Notes: generated from the letters alone by a model not told the origin. A DNA stretch of 64,000 nt from Nocardia ignorata NBRC 108230 (GCF_001612905.1 NZ_BDBI01000010.1:51777-115776), one strand, 5' to 3'; positions 1 to 8,803 are shown, numbered from the stretch's first letter. Numbers and translations are program-made.

Positions 1-430
1 CTTCGGCGGTGATGATTCCTTCGGTGTTGCCGATCCAGTCCTGGATCCAGTTGGTGCGCAACGATCCTTGGGCGCCGCTGCGTTGCCGGCAGGTCAACAG
101 GACCTCGTGGGCGGTGTAGGCCAGTAGCTGTTTGATCAGCATCGACCACACCGATGAGCGGGTCACCCGCCGGTGCGGCCACGGCCATGTCCTGCACGCA
201 GCGTCCAAGCACGCTGGTGGCGTAGGTCGCTGCCAGCACGGAGACCAGGTCGCGGCTGACCGTGCCCCGCTCAGCCATCAGGGTCCGGCCACCGGGTCGT
301 TGCCGTGCATAGTTGACCGTCACCGCCAACCCGGCCCGCGCACCGGCGGCGGACGCGCCCGAGTGCGGACCATAACCCCAGTCTGCACCCCCCTGACCAG
401 ATGTCGACCGTGCTGGCCACCCTCACGCGA
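1..430 (-). pseudogene. Degraded acyl-CoA oxidase/dehydrogenase-like fragment
   Basis: Two different minus-strand frames each read like the C-terminal part of an actinobacterial acyl-CoA oxidase. One frame (about 420 down to 150) contains GPHSGASAAGARAGLAV and RTLMAERGTVSRDLVSVLAA. The next frame (about 190 down to 1) contains LLAYTAHEVLLTCRQRSGAQ followed by DWIGNTEGIITAEG. The family has a matching CRERCGAQG...GVITAEGDN stretch near its C-terminus. The two parts sit in different frames, with a stop just upstream (about 422-424), so the gene looks frameshifted and N-terminally truncated. It continues past the left edge of the window. The assignment rests on remembered family motifs. A sequencing error at about 140-185 could also explain the frameshift. 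Confidence 0.5.
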
Positions 431-1305
431 GGTGTGCCGGGTGGCTGCCAGACTCGGAAACTGGTGGTTTGATCATGGTGGGGTCGGCAGATCGCCACTG
501 CTGGGAGAAGGAGACGACGACCACGGTGCCGACGACTCCAGCCTCGCTTCGGCCAGGTAAGTCAAGCGTGTGCCGGGCCGGTCCCCGAGTTCGGTGATGA
601 CGGCATGAACGCGCTGGTGCATGTCTGGTTCGGTGCCGGGACCGCGGTGCGTAACGATGGACGATCGGATCACAGCCGGGTGCGAGCCCTTCTGAAGAGC
701 CGTAAACAACGAGAAGCAACCAGGATTCTGTGCGCGCCAAAGTCCTGATCTACCAGTAGTTTTGGGTACATTCGGGCAGCTTTGAGTCGATGCGAACCGA
801 CGCCGGGTAGTCGCAGGTTTTCAAATCTTCCGCCAACCACCCTGCCCTGAGCGGGCGGTTGGCGCAGTAGACCGCTGAGTTAGAAATGCTTCATGACGAT
901 CCCGCCGTCAGCCCAGCACCAATGACGTCCGCTGAATCAGACGGTGTGTGTAGTGGTCGAATCGCCCTCCGGACACAACGCTTTTTATTGATTTACCTCG
1001 CTGACCTGCACATATAGATGTAAGTCAAATCCGACTTCGAGCCGTGCTAGTTGCGAAACCGCAGGCAGGAGTTCGTGGGGGTTCATTACGGTTCTATCTG
1101 AGAGAGCCTCGAGAAGGCTGACAGCATCAGCGAATCATTGAGGCCATCTGCTGCAGAGGCATCAACCGATCGAGATCACAAACTCCCGATTAGGTCGGCC
1201 GCTTTGAAACTCGTCCCCTTGCAGCAATTGGACCGATCTGTGAACTCCGTCGACGTACGCAGTGCGACAGACCACCTGCTCGCTCGATAGCCGATGACCC
1301 GCGGG
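431..1305. other. Intergenic region with no convincing gene
   Basis: No frame here has a ribosome binding site and a protein-like composition together. A short minus-strand reading at about 640-560 (DMHQRVHAVITELGDRPGTR) looks protein-like and could be an N-terminal remnant of the broken gene to its left. A hairpin lies at 831-864. The part from about 960 to 1050 is more AT-rich than its surroundings. The stretch looks like decayed sequence. Confidence 0.5.
831..864. terminator. Hairpin, possible terminator
   Basis: Twelve-base arms CGCCAACCACCC (831-842) and GGGCGGTTGGCG (853-864) pair with one mismatch around a 10-nt loop. There is no clear U-tract and no intact gene next to it, so the role is uncertain. 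Confidence 0.3.
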
Positions 1306-2166
1306 TCAGTCCGCCGCGACAGCGCATCGGCTATCGAGGCCGGTAAGCTCTTCCGAATATGCCCACAGCTGTGCGGCCAGCTCGAGATCCACCGCCTGCT
1401 TACGGAACGAACGCCAGGGGACATGTCGTTCGAAGTAGGCGCCGTTGATCCAGCCCGCGTCGGCCGCCAGGTACACCAGTGGATCGGCACCGCGCTCTGG
1501 GCCGAGGAGCAGCTTCCGTACCGGACGTGACCGGACGATCGCGCCCATCTTGTACGGTCCGTTGTCCCAGGCACCGGTGAGCACGGGGCCCGGATTGACT
1601 GCTGCGGTTGTCAGACCGGTGCCCGCGGTGCGGCGCGCCAATTCTCGTGTGAACAGAATATTCGCCATCTTGGTGTCGGCGTAGGCGGTGATCTGGTTGA
1701 ACGGCCCGGTGACCGCGTTCACGCGATCCAGCCGCAATCGCGCGAAGCGGTGGTCCGAACTCGAGGTGTTCACTACCCGCGCCCGGGACATCTCCAACCG
1801 TTCACGCAGCAGGTTCGTGAGGAGAAACCCGGCGAGGTGGTTGACCTGGAAGGTCAACTCGTTGCCGTCGACAGTAGCCGTGCGTCCAGGCCAGGATCCA
1901 CCCGCGTTGTTGAGGAGCGCGTCGATCCTGTCGTAACGATCGAGCAATCTCGTGGCGAGCATGCGGACATCGTCCAAGCGGGTGAAGTCGGCCGTGAACG
2001 CCGTGCCTCCGATGCGCGCCGCCACCGCGGAAGTCCGCTCCGGTGAGCGGCCGACAACTGCGACCTCGGCACCGCGCGTGGCCAGTTTCGCGGCGGCCGC
2101 GGAGCCGATACCCGCGCTCGCCCCTGTCACCACGATGGTCTTCCCGGTCAGATCCGACCCCTGCAT
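1306..2166 (-). CDS. Short-chain dehydrogenase/reductase (retinol-dehydrogenase-like)
   Basis: A 286-residue classical SDR that should catalyse NAD(P)-dependent oxidation or reduction of an alcohol/ketone. The N-terminal Rossmann motif TGASAGIG is at residues 14-21, followed by NNAG, a serine-rich catalytic strand (NTSSS) and the active-site YADTK. The order and the extended C-terminal half resemble retinol dehydrogenase/WW-oxidoreductase-type SDRs. I chose the ATG at 2166 over an upstream in-frame GTG because GGAGGG lies 5 nt before it. It is divergent from the hydrolase at 2331, and an AT-rich dyad (2203-2218) lies about 40 bp upstream of the start. The fold and cofactor class are secure; the substrate is unknown. 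Confidence 0.88.
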   Translation of the reverse strand: MQGSDLTGKTIVVTGASAGIGSAAAAKLATRGAEVAVVGRSPERTSAVAARIGGTAFTADFTRLDDVRMLATRLLDRYDRIDALLNNAGGSWPGRTATVDGNELTFQVNHLAGFLLTNLLRERLEMSRARVVNTSSSDHRFARLRLDRVNAVTGPFNQITAYADTKMANILFTRELARRTAGTGLTTAAVNPGPVLTGAWDNGPYKMGAIVRSRPVRKLLLGPERGADPLVYLAADAGWINGAYFERHVPWRSFRKQAVDLELAAQLWAYSEELTGLDSRCAVAAD

Positions 2167-2202
2167 GTATCCCTCCGGATGCGCACAACCAATCACTTTG
2201 CC

Positions 2203-2218
2203 GCACAATATATTTCAT
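2203..2218. promoter_or_regulatory. AT-rich dyad copy 1 (GCACAATATATTTCAT)
   Basis: Left half matches the recurring GCACAATATATTRTGC dyad exactly; right half is degenerate. It lies between the divergent SDR (start 2166) and hydrolase (start 2331). Confidence 0.6.
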
Positions 2219-2330
2219 TTATCATCCCCTGTCGCGGCGAAACGATCCGCACACCGTGCCGCGAGCAGGTCGGACACGATGTGAGATGTCGCACAGGTAA
2301 GGCTCCACTTACCTCTGGCACACTTCCGTT

Positions 2331-3059
2331 GTGCTCTTCTTCGATGGACCATCCGGGCTGGTGCACTACCGGCGCTGGCGGACAGCGCGATCACGGATGG
2401 CCGTGGTGCTTCTCCACGGACTCGGGCAGCAGAGCGCGGACTATCACCGGTTCGCCAGGTTCCTGAACCGGCACCACATCGATGTCTGGGGCATCGACCA
2501 CATGGGCCACGGATTGAGCGAGGGCGAGTTCGACGGGGTCCCCCCGGTCGACGAATTGGCTACTGCGACAGTGCAGTTGATGGCTCTTGCCCGATCGGCA
2601 GACTCGTCCGGCTCGCTGGCACTGGTCGGACATTCCCTCGGCGCGGGAACGGCGCTCATCGCCATGCAGTCCGGCTCCGCCGAGGTGCGGAATGTTTCGC
2701 GGGTAGTCCTCACCGGAACCCCGGAACAGGCTCAGACCCTCGCCATTCCGGCACCGAAAGTTCCCACACTCGTTCTGCATGGGCGTGAGGATCGGCGGGC
2801 CAAGATCGACCCGATCAGGACATGGTGCGCGAATCGGCCGACGGTCACCCTGCGGGAGGTGCCCGATGCGGGGCACGATCTGCTACACGAACCGGCCCAC
2901 CGGACTGTCAGCGAAACAATCGTGGACTTCCTCGCCCAGGAAATGGATCCGTTCACGTCGGCGCAGCAGATCTCGGCCGGGTCATCCTCGGTGCCACGAC
3001 GGTTCGAGCATCGACGACGGCACAGCTGCCATCCGGGATGTCACGTCAGCAGCCGATAG
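2331..3059 (+). CDS. Alpha/beta hydrolase (monoacylglycerol-lipase-like)
   Basis: A 242-residue alpha/beta-hydrolase, probably a cytoplasmic esterase or lipase. The nucleophile elbow is GHSLG with Ser102, the acid is probably Asp154 (GREDRR) and the base His182 (GHDLLHE). The oxyanion-loop motif is LLHGLG, and the GIDHMGHGLSEG stretch is typical of lysophospholipase/monoacylglycerol-lipase relatives. The start is a GTG at 2331 without a strong ribosome binding site. The last 30 residues are basic and unlike the family, so the true C-terminus may have been altered by a late frameshift. A long perfect hairpin follows at 3163. The function is general; the ester substrate is unknown. Confidence 0.8.
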   Translation: MLFFDGPSGLVHYRRWRTARSRMAVVLLHGLGQQSADYHRFARFLNRHHIDVWGIDHMGHGLSEGEFDGVPPVDELATATVQLMALARSADSSGSLALVGHSLGAGTALIAMQSGSAEVRNVSRVVLTGTPEQAQTLAIPAPKVPTLVLHGREDRRAKIDPIRTWCANRPTVTLREVPDAGHDLLHEPAHRTVSETIVDFLAQEMDPFTSAQQISAGSSSVPRRFEHRRRHSCHPGCHVSSR

Positions 3060-3162
3060 GTGACGTTCGACTGCTTCGTCGGCCCGCGTCGGCGGCGACG
3101 CAGGCACGCCGAAAACCCTGGATGTTCGGCGACCACCCCATCGCGCCGCCCTTGACATGCGT

Positions 3163-3198
3163 GGTTCGTCTCGACCGGTTTCCCGGTCGAGACGAACC
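3163..3198 (+). terminator. Perfect 16-bp hairpin, likely terminator of the hydrolase gene
   Basis: Arms GGTTCGTCTCGACCGG (3163-3178) and its exact reverse complement (3183-3198) flank a 4-nt loop. Only a short T-run follows, so it could act by stem strength alone. Confidence 0.55.
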
Positions 3199-3350
3199 TT
3201 CCCCGTGCACCCACACGGCGCCGCCACGTCGCGGGGCAGCCCGACCCTAACCGATCCAGTAGCTCGACCGTTTGAGCCGCGCCGACCCCAGCAGTGCCCC
3301 GTCCTAGCCGCTGATTTTCGTGCGATCCTTGCGTCACCACACACTCAGCG

Positions 3351-3377
3351 GCATATACTATTAAATATATTTTAGAA
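3351..3377. promoter_or_regulatory. AT-rich dyad copy 2
   Basis: Begins GCATATACTA and includes the symmetrical core AAATATATTT (3363-3372). It is a looser match to the recurring dyad, about 70-90 bp upstream of the SDR start at 3444. Confidence 0.45.
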
Positions 3378-3379
3378 CC

Positions 3380-3404
3380 CGATGGGTCGCCTCGCGACCC
3401 ATCG
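3380..3404 (+). promoter_or_regulatory. Leader stem-loop upstream of SDR 3444
   Basis: Perfect 11-bp arms CGATGGGTCGC (3380-3390) and GCGACCCATCG (3394-3404) with a CTC loop lie between the AT-rich dyad and the start codon, so the structure should be in the 5' leader RNA. It could attenuate or stabilise the transcript. Confidence 0.45.
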
Positions 3405-3443
3405 ACCTGCGTCCATGCCATGCATGGAGGGAAGTGAGAGACC

Positions 3444-4343
3444 ATGTTGCGTTTCGACGGGAAGGTCGCCATCGTCACGGGCGGCGGCCGGGGGCTCGGC
3501 CGTTCGCACGCGCTGCTGCTGGCCTCACGGGGAGCATCGGTCGTAGTCAACGACTTCGGATCTTCTGCCGCCGGGCAAGGGTCCGATACCTCTCCGGCCG
3601 ACGACGTGGTCTCCGAGATCATCGCGGCGGGTGGAAAGGCGGTGGCGAACCACGACAGTGTGACCACCGGAGCCGAGTCGATCGTGCAGACCGCGATCGA
3701 CGCGTTCGGGCGTCTCGACATCCTCGTGAACAATGCCGGCATCAACCACATGACCCCTTTCGGGCCGGAGGCGATCGAAGGCATCCGGCAGCACATCGAG
3801 GTCAATTTTCTCGGCACCGCGGCTGTGACGGCCGCAGCCTGGCCGCATCTCATCGCGTCGGGCGCGGGGCGAGTGGTCAACACCGCGTCGCCGACGCTGG
3901 TCGGCTTCGAACAGCAGAGCGCCTACGTGGCCTCGAAGGGTGCGGTCTTCTCGTTCACCCGCACTCTCGCCATGGAGGCGCTCGCGGTCGGGATTCGTGT
4001 GAACGCGATCGCCCCCACCGCCTACACGCGGATGGCGGCGGAAGCGGAGATCCCCGATGATCTCAAGAAGAAGCTCGAGGCGACGATGACCACCGAAATG
4101 GTGTCTCCGACGGTCGCCTACCTCGCGCACGAGGACTGTTCCATCACCGGCGAGACCCTCCTGAGCCAGGGTGGTCTGATGCAGCGCTTCGCACTCACGA
4201 TGAACGACGGGTATACGAACCCCGAGGCCACGCCGGAGGACATCCAGGCGAACCTCGACGCCATCCTGGCCGATGGCAGCAGCAAGCCGGTCGGAATCAT
4301 CGGGTCCGAGAACGAGGGCTCGCTTCTCGACTTGTTCAACTGA
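3444..4343 (+). CDS. SDR family oxidoreductase, MFE-2-like hydroxyacyl dehydrogenase type
   Basis: A 299-residue SDR. TGGGRGLG is at residues 12-19, NNAG at 96-99, catalytic Ser149, Tyr161 and Lys165 (YVASK). The start GRGLGRSHALLLASRGASVVVND and the extra C-terminal segment resemble the dehydrogenase domain of peroxisomal multifunctional enzyme 2, so a 3-hydroxyacyl-CoA dehydrogenase activity is plausible. GGAGGG at about 3426 supports the ATG. The leader carries an AT-rich dyad and a stem-loop. It is 84 bp upstream of the MDR gene and separated from it by a hairpin. Confidence 0.85.
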   Translation: MLRFDGKVAIVTGGGRGLGRSHALLLASRGASVVVNDFGSSAAGQGSDTSPADDVVSEIIAAGGKAVANHDSVTTGAESIVQTAIDAFGRLDILVNNAGINHMTPFGPEAIEGIRQHIEVNFLGTAAVTAAAWPHLIASGAGRVVNTASPTLVGFEQQSAYVASKGAVFSFTRTLAMEALAVGIRVNAIAPTAYTRMAAEAEIPDDLKKKLEATMTTEMVSPTVAYLAHEDCSITGETLLSQGGLMQRFALTMNDGYTNPEATPEDIQANLDAILADGSSKPVGIIGSENEGSLLDLFN

Positions 4344-4352
4344 TCCTGACCA

Positions 4353-4383
4353 GGCCGGGGTGGGCATCGACCTCACCCCGGCC
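4353..4383 (+). terminator. Hairpin between SDR and MDR genes
   Basis: Arms GGCCGGGGTG (4353-4362) and CACCCCGGCC (4374-4383), loop 11 nt, just after the stop codon at 4343. It has no U-tract, so it may be a partial terminator or mRNA-end stabiliser. Confidence 0.45.
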
Positions 4384-4427
4384 GGAGCTGTCGGGCACCG
4401 CTGACCCAGCTATCGCCAGGAGCACGC

Positions 4428-5417
4428 TTGACCGACACGATGCGCGCACTCGTTTCCGGAATCGGCCCCGACTGGGTACTACGAGAAGTTCCGCGACCGC
4501 AGCCCGCAGCAGGTCAGATCCTGGTGCGCAATCGCGCCGCCGCCACCAACAACGCCGACCTGCCGATGCTCGCCGCCGCGGACCCGACTCACGGCGGACA
4601 CGGCAACCAGTTCATCGCCGGTTTCGAATACGCCGGTGAGGTAGCCGCGCTCGGCGACGGCGTGGACGGGTGGCAGGTCGGCGATCCGGTGATGGGGTCG
4701 ATTCCATCGTCTTTCGCCGAATACATCGTCGCCGATCAGCGCTTCGTCCTCCCCCGCCCCGGCGATCTCGATCCGGCCGTGGCGTGCGCGCTGCCGACCG
4801 GTCTGCTCACCGAACACGGCGCACTCACCGCTGCGAGATTCACTGCTGGACAGAGCGTGCTCATCACCGGCGCTTCCACCGGTATCGGACTCATCGGCGC
4901 CCAGTTGGCCAAAGCCCTCGGCGCCGCCCAGGTCATCGGCACCTCCCGTACCGCCGCGAAACGCGAGCTGTTGGCGGAGGCGGGGGTCGACACGGTCATC
5001 GTCACCGACGAACAAGAGCTTACCGAAGCCACCCTCGATGCCACCGACGGTGAGGGCGTCGACGTGGTGCTCGACCACATCGCGGGCCAGACCTTCGCCC
5101 GATGCCTGCCCGCGACCAAGATCGACGGTCACGTCGTCAATATCGGCCGCCTCGCCGGCCCGGCCTCCACCATCGACCTCGACGCCCTGTCCTACCGGCA
5201 TCTCACGGTTCATGGAGTCTCATTCGGCTTCACCCGCGACCAGGAGATGGCCGACGTCATCGCCGCGCTCCTGCCCGAGGTGATCCCGGCCGTCGCTCGC
5301 GGGCAGATCCGACCGGTGATCGACAGCACCCTGGGCCTGACGCAGGGCAAGGCAGCCGCCGATCGGCTGCGATCCGGCGAAGCAGTCGGAAAGATCGTGC
5401 TGGTCATGGGGAACTGA
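4428..5417 (+). CDS. MDR superfamily quinone oxidoreductase-like (zinc-free) dehydrogenase
   Basis: A 329-residue medium-chain dehydrogenase/reductase. It has the GroES-like N-terminal half (GQILVRNRAAATNNADL, then GFEYAGEV) and a Rossmann domain starting VLITGASTGIGLIGAQLAKA. The zinc-ligand cysteines of true alcohol dehydrogenases are absent, which fits NADPH:quinone oxidoreductase or enoyl reductase relatives. The start is a TTG at 4428, preceded by AGGAG at a normal distance; an ATG at 4440 is the alternative. It sits downstream of an SDR on the same strand and is probably part of the same catabolic unit. Substrate unknown. Confidence 0.85.
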   Translation: MTDTMRALVSGIGPDWVLREVPRPQPAAGQILVRNRAAATNNADLPMLAAADPTHGGHGNQFIAGFEYAGEVAALGDGVDGWQVGDPVMGSIPSSFAEYIVADQRFVLPRPGDLDPAVACALPTGLLTEHGALTAARFTAGQSVLITGASTGIGLIGAQLAKALGAAQVIGTSRTAAKRELLAEAGVDTVIVTDEQELTEATLDATDGEGVDVVLDHIAGQTFARCLPATKIDGHVVNIGRLAGPASTIDLDALSYRHLTVHGVSFGFTRDQEMADVIAALLPEVIPAVARGQIRPVIDSTLGLTQGKAAADRLRSGEAVGKIVLVMGN

Positions 5418-5464
5418 TAAGCACGTTCGCCCCGGTTTCGATTTGCCGTCGTGATCATCGGCTC

Positions 5465-5511
5465 GTGAGCGCAGGCGCGGCATCGAAGTCGACCTGCCGG
5501 CCTGCGCTCAC
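5465..5511. terminator. Bidirectional terminator-like hairpin between convergent genes
   Basis: Arms GTGAGCGCAGGC (5465-5476) and GCCTGCGCTCAC (5500-5511) pair perfectly around a 23-nt loop. They lie between the MDR gene (plus) and the TRAP operon (minus). Confidence 0.5.
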
Positions 5512-5553
5512 ATCCCGACATCCGTGCCTCCGGCAGCCGGCGACAGTGACCAG

Positions 5554-6837
5554 CTATCGCGAATCCGGTAGCCAGGTCACGACATCGGGCCACAGGATGA
5601 AGCCGATGGCGACGATCACCATGGCGACCGCGTAGGGCGCGGCACCCCGGAACACTTCGACGGTGTCGCGGCCGGTCGCCCGCGCCACGACGAAGACGTT
5701 CAAGCCGAGCGGTGGCGAGATCAGGCCGATCTCGCCCATGAGGACAACGAACACGCCGAACCAGATCACGTCGTAGCCGATCGTCTCCACCAACGGCAGG
5801 ACGATGGGCACGGTGAGGGCGATGATGGCGACCTGGTCCATGAAGAAGCCGAGCACGATGTACATCACCAGCAAGGCGAGCATGATCGCGATCGGCGGAA
5901 CCGGCAGGCCCTCGATCCAGGTGACCATCGAGGCCGCGACTTTGGTCTGCGCGAACGCGTAACCGAACACGTGCGCCGCGATCACGATGGCGAAGATCAT
6001 CGCGCTGGACTTGACCGAATCGACCACCGCGTCGACGAGACCGGTGACGGTCATGCGGCCGTGTATCGCGACAAGCAGTGCGGCGACCAGGCAACCGATG
6101 GCCGCGGACTCGGTGGGCGTCACGATGCCGAAGTAGATCAGACCGACCACCGCCAGGAACACGACCGCGATCGGCAGGGCCTCGAGCACCGCCTTGATCT
6201 TGGTCAGCCACGAGGACCGTTCGCCGCGCGGCATCCTGGACGGGTCGCGCAGGGCGGGCAGCAGCATGGCAGCCAACAGCGCCGCGGCGATGATCAGCCC
6301 CGGAACCAGGCCGGCGACGATCATGTCCCCCACACTGGTTTCGGCGGTGACGGCGTAGAACACGAGGATGACGCTGGGCGGGATCATGCCGCCGAGCGTG
6401 CCGACCGAGGCCACGATGCCGGTGGCGGTGGTCGGGCGGTATCCCTCATCGATCATGCGTTTGCTGGTCGTCTCGGCGAGTGTCGCCGCGGCGGCGGTCG
6501 ACGAACCGGAGATGGCCGCGAAGCCGACTCCCGCTGCGGTGGAAGCGATTCCGGTGCCGCCGGGGATCCGGCCGAACATGGTGCGCCCGGCGTTGAACAG
6601 CGAGTCCATCATTCCCGACATCAGCATCAGATGTGCCATCAGGATGAACAACGGAATCGCCGACAGGGACAGCGACTGCACCGATCCCACCGGTATCGCC
6701 TCCAGGACTCCGAGTCCGGCCCCGACCGACAGCTGCAGAGCCAAGCCCGCCAAACCGGCACCGAGAATCGCGAACGACACCGGCACCCGGACTGCGATCA
6801 GGGCGATCAGCAGCACTGCCATGACAAGCGCGATCAT
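5554..6837 (-). CDS. dctM: TRAP transporter large permease, DctM type
   Basis: A 427-residue, highly hydrophobic protein with about twelve membrane segments, the size and composition of the large TRAP subunit that forms the substrate/sodium path. Recognisable features include the PVSFAILG start, the SGMMDSLFNAGRTMFGRIPGGTG-type loop and GGMIPPSVILVFYAV. The start codon overlaps the DctQ stop as ATGA, so translation is coupled. The order DctP-DctQ-DctM on the minus strand gives a complete tripartite transporter for an organic acid or similar small anion. TRAP systems are secondary transporters that use a soluble or lipid-anchored binding protein. Confidence 0.93.
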   Translation of the reverse strand: MIALVMAVLLIALIAVRVPVSFAILGAGLAGLALQLSVGAGLGVLEAIPVGSVQSLSLSAIPLFILMAHLMLMSGMMDSLFNAGRTMFGRIPGGTGIASTAAGVGFAAISGSSTAAAATLAETTSKRMIDEGYRPTTATGIVASVGTLGGMIPPSVILVFYAVTAETSVGDMIVAGLVPGLIIAAALLAAMLLPALRDPSRMPRGERSSWLTKIKAVLEALPIAVVFLAVVGLIYFGIVTPTESAAIGCLVAALLVAIHGRMTVTGLVDAVVDSVKSSAMIFAIVIAAHVFGYAFAQTKVAASMVTWIEGLPVPPIAIMLALLVMYIVLGFFMDQVAIIALTVPIVLPLVETIGYDVIWFGVFVVLMGEIGLISPPLGLNVFVVARATGRDTVEVFRGAAPYAVAMVIVAIGFILWPDVVTWLPDSR

Positions 6838-7493
6838 CGCGCACCTCCCGCGATGTCGGTACCGGAATGGCTCGTCGCCACCGGGGTTTCAGGTGTGTCG
6901 CCTGGGTCGTAGTCGGTGGCGAGGACTGTCCAGGGCGCGATCAGCTCGCGGATGAGATCGATGAGGACCACGATCATGCCGAGCACCATCGAGACGGGCA
7001 GAATCGCGCGCATGAACCACCCGGGTATGAGCAGTTCCGACGACCCGCGGATCGGTCCTTCGTCGATGGCGATCGCGAACACCAGGCCTTCGATACCGGC
7101 GGTGAGCAGTGCGCCCATGCCGATGAGCAGCACGAGGTAGGCCAGGATCAGCAGGACTTTCCGCATCCGCACACCCAGGCGGTAGAAGAGGCTGGTCACG
7201 GCGACGTGGGCGCCGCTGCGGTAGGCGGTCACCAGTCCGAAGAAGGCGACGATGGTGAGCAGGTACATCTCGATGAACGCGACAGCCCAACCCACTGTGA
7301 CGGAGAAGAAGGTACGCAGGACCACGTCGACGAGCGTCAACGCGACGATCGCGACGATCGCGATTCCGGCGATGACGCCGCAGACCGCCGAGATGCCGTT
7401 CTGGACGCGATCCAGTCCGGGGTGTTCCTCGGTGCGATAACCGAACATGGTGCGCTGGGCGGTACCGTGCCGGAAGGGGTGAACGATACTCAT
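6834..7493 (-). CDS. dctQ: TRAP transporter small permease, DctQ type
   Basis: About 219 residues with four predicted membrane spans, as expected for the small TRAP subunit that bridges binding protein and DctM. The ATG at 7493 is chosen because it overlaps the DctP stop in an ATGA arrangement; upstream in-frame sequence is arginine/glycine-rich and antisense-like. The C-terminus overlaps the DctM start in the same way. The N-terminal 35 residues are hydrophilic, and the first span starts near GVIAGIAIVAIVAL. Confidence 0.9.
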   Translation of the reverse strand: MSIVHPFRHGTAQRTMFGYRTEEHPGLDRVQNGISAVCGVIAGIAIVAIVALTLVDVVLRTFFSVTVGWAVAFIEMYLLTIVAFFGLVTAYRSGAHVAVTSLFYRLGVRMRKVLLILAYLVLLIGMGALLTAGIEGLVFAIAIDEGPIRGSSELLIPGWFMRAILPVSMVLGMIVVLIDLIRELIAPWTVLATDYDPGDTPETPVATSHSGTDIAGGAR

Positions 7494-8542
7494 TTCGCCG
7501 CTCCCCCGACCCGGGCCTCGATCGCATCGAGAACCTCGCGGGCGTCCAGGCCCGCTGATTCCAGGTCGCGAACCCATTCGGCGCGCACGCTCGCGAGCGC
7601 GGCGTCCCACTGTGGGCGCGTCTGTGGGCTGACCTCGTCGAATTGGATTCCGGCCGCCCGCATCGCGTCGACGGCCTTCGCGTCGGCCGCGGCGATCGAC
7701 GTGCAGGCTCCGGCGCGCGCCACTTCGGCGGCCGCCTGCACCACCCGTCGTTGCGCGTCGTCGAGCTCGGCCCAGGCATCGGCGTTCATCGTGAACCAGA
7801 TGCTGCTCGAGCCCAGATTCGCCCGCAGCGTTCCGTACCGCAGCACCTCCTGGAAGCTGTAGGAGAGCACGGCGTAGCGCGGCAACAGCGCGCCATCGAT
7901 CGTTCCACGTGAGAGCGCCTCGTACATGTCGCCGACCGGCAACGAGACCGGGGCCACGCCAAGACCTTTCGCGACCCGGTCACCCACGCCACCGGGCGAG
8001 CGCACCAGCAGGCCGGCGAGGTCCTCGGGTCGGGTGGCGCGGCGGTCGGCGGTGAAGACCTCGATCCCGGAGACGGCAGCACCCCACAGTGGCACGACAC
8101 CGCGCTGCTCGATCTCCTTGTCGTAGATGATCCCGCCGGGTTTCACCAGGGGATCGAGCACCTGAACCGTGGTGCACGGATCGTCGGTCAGCCCCGGAAG
8201 ATCACCTACGCCGGTCAGTGGCAACTCGTCGGCCAGGTAGGCCGGCAGGACGAATCCCATGTCCACCGCGCGGGTTCGGACGAGGGTGAGCATTTCCTGG
8301 GTCTTGCCCAGTTGCCCGGCACCGTAGTAGTCCAGGTGCAAGCCGACCTCGGGACCGTGCTCACGCAGATAAGCGAAGAACGGGGCGGAGCCACCTTTGC
8401 TGACCGGATGCCCACCGGAGAATCCGTCGGCCACCACCAGCGTGATGCCGTCGTCGGAGCCGTGTTCCGCCGAGCCGCAGCCCACGGTCGCGACCAGGAT
8501 CGCGGCCAGCGCTGCCAGTGCCGCTTTCGGACGACGCGTCAT
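7490..8542 (-). CDS. dctP: TRAP transporter solute-binding lipoprotein, DctP type
   Basis: About 350 residues. The N-terminus is a lipoprotein signal (RRPKAAL, a hydrophobic stretch, then TVGC), so it should be anchored outside the membrane. The mature part shows the DctP layout, with the YYGAGQLGKTQEMLTLVRTR and GMYEALSRGTIDG-like (DMYEALSRGTIDGAL) segments that line the ligand cleft. Its job is to capture the substrate for DctQM. I place the start at the ATG 8542; an in-frame TTG at 8563 with a CGGAG box is the alternative. An AT-rich dyad (8686-8701) lies about 145 bp upstream. Confidence 0.9.
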   Translation of the reverse strand: MTRRPKAALAALAAILVATVGCGSAEHGSDDGITLVVADGFSGGHPVSKGGSAPFFAYLREHGPEVGLHLDYYGAGQLGKTQEMLTLVRTRAVDMGFVLPAYLADELPLTGVGDLPGLTDDPCTTVQVLDPLVKPGGIIYDKEIEQRGVVPLWGAAVSGIEVFTADRRATRPEDLAGLLVRSPGGVGDRVAKGLGVAPVSLPVGDMYEALSRGTIDGALLPRYAVLSYSFQEVLRYGTLRANLGSSSIWFTMNADAWAELDDAQRRVVQAAAEVARAGACTSIAAADAKAVDAMRAAGIQFDEVSPQTRPQWDAALASVRAEWVRDLESAGLDAREVLDAIEARVGGAAK

Positions 8543-8685
8543 GGTTTGCCACCACCCGAGCAAGCTCCGGGCAGCCGTCGAAGCGAGGTAGTCGGCACTG
8601 CCGGATCGCTCTCGGGTGGGGTGGCTCGATACTTGAAACCCACGCTCGTCTCCGCTTCATCAGGTGTGGCTGACGCCACAGTTCA

Positions 8686-8701
8686 GCATAATATATAAAG
8701 C
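8686..8701. promoter_or_regulatory. AT-rich dyad copy 3 (GCATAATATATAAAGC)
   Basis: On the minus strand it reads GCTTTATATATTATGC and is followed by TGAA, the same junction (TATATTATGCTGAA) found at copy 9. It is upstream of the TRAP operon. Confidence 0.6.
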
Positions 8702-8803
8702 ACCGTATCAAGAAGTGTGACGCGTCACTGGCGATTCGACCGTACCCGCGCCGAACTCCACGTTCGGATGAAGTTCGCGAAAACCCGATCTGAAATCTTG
8801 CTC

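Larger units (their letters stand above)
3060..3443. other. Intergenic region with hairpin, operator and leader stem-loop
   Basis: No gene is seen. In order it holds a 16-bp perfect hairpin (3163-3198), an AT-rich operator-like block (3351-3377) and an 11-bp stem-loop (3380-3404) just upstream of the ribosome binding site of the next gene. Confidence 0.6.

Noticed and set aside
473..709. A 78-codon minus-strand frame starting MFTALQKGSH
   Set aside because: Part of it looks protein-like and may be a remnant of the broken oxidase gene, but there is no ribosome site and the composition changes abruptly after 30 residues.
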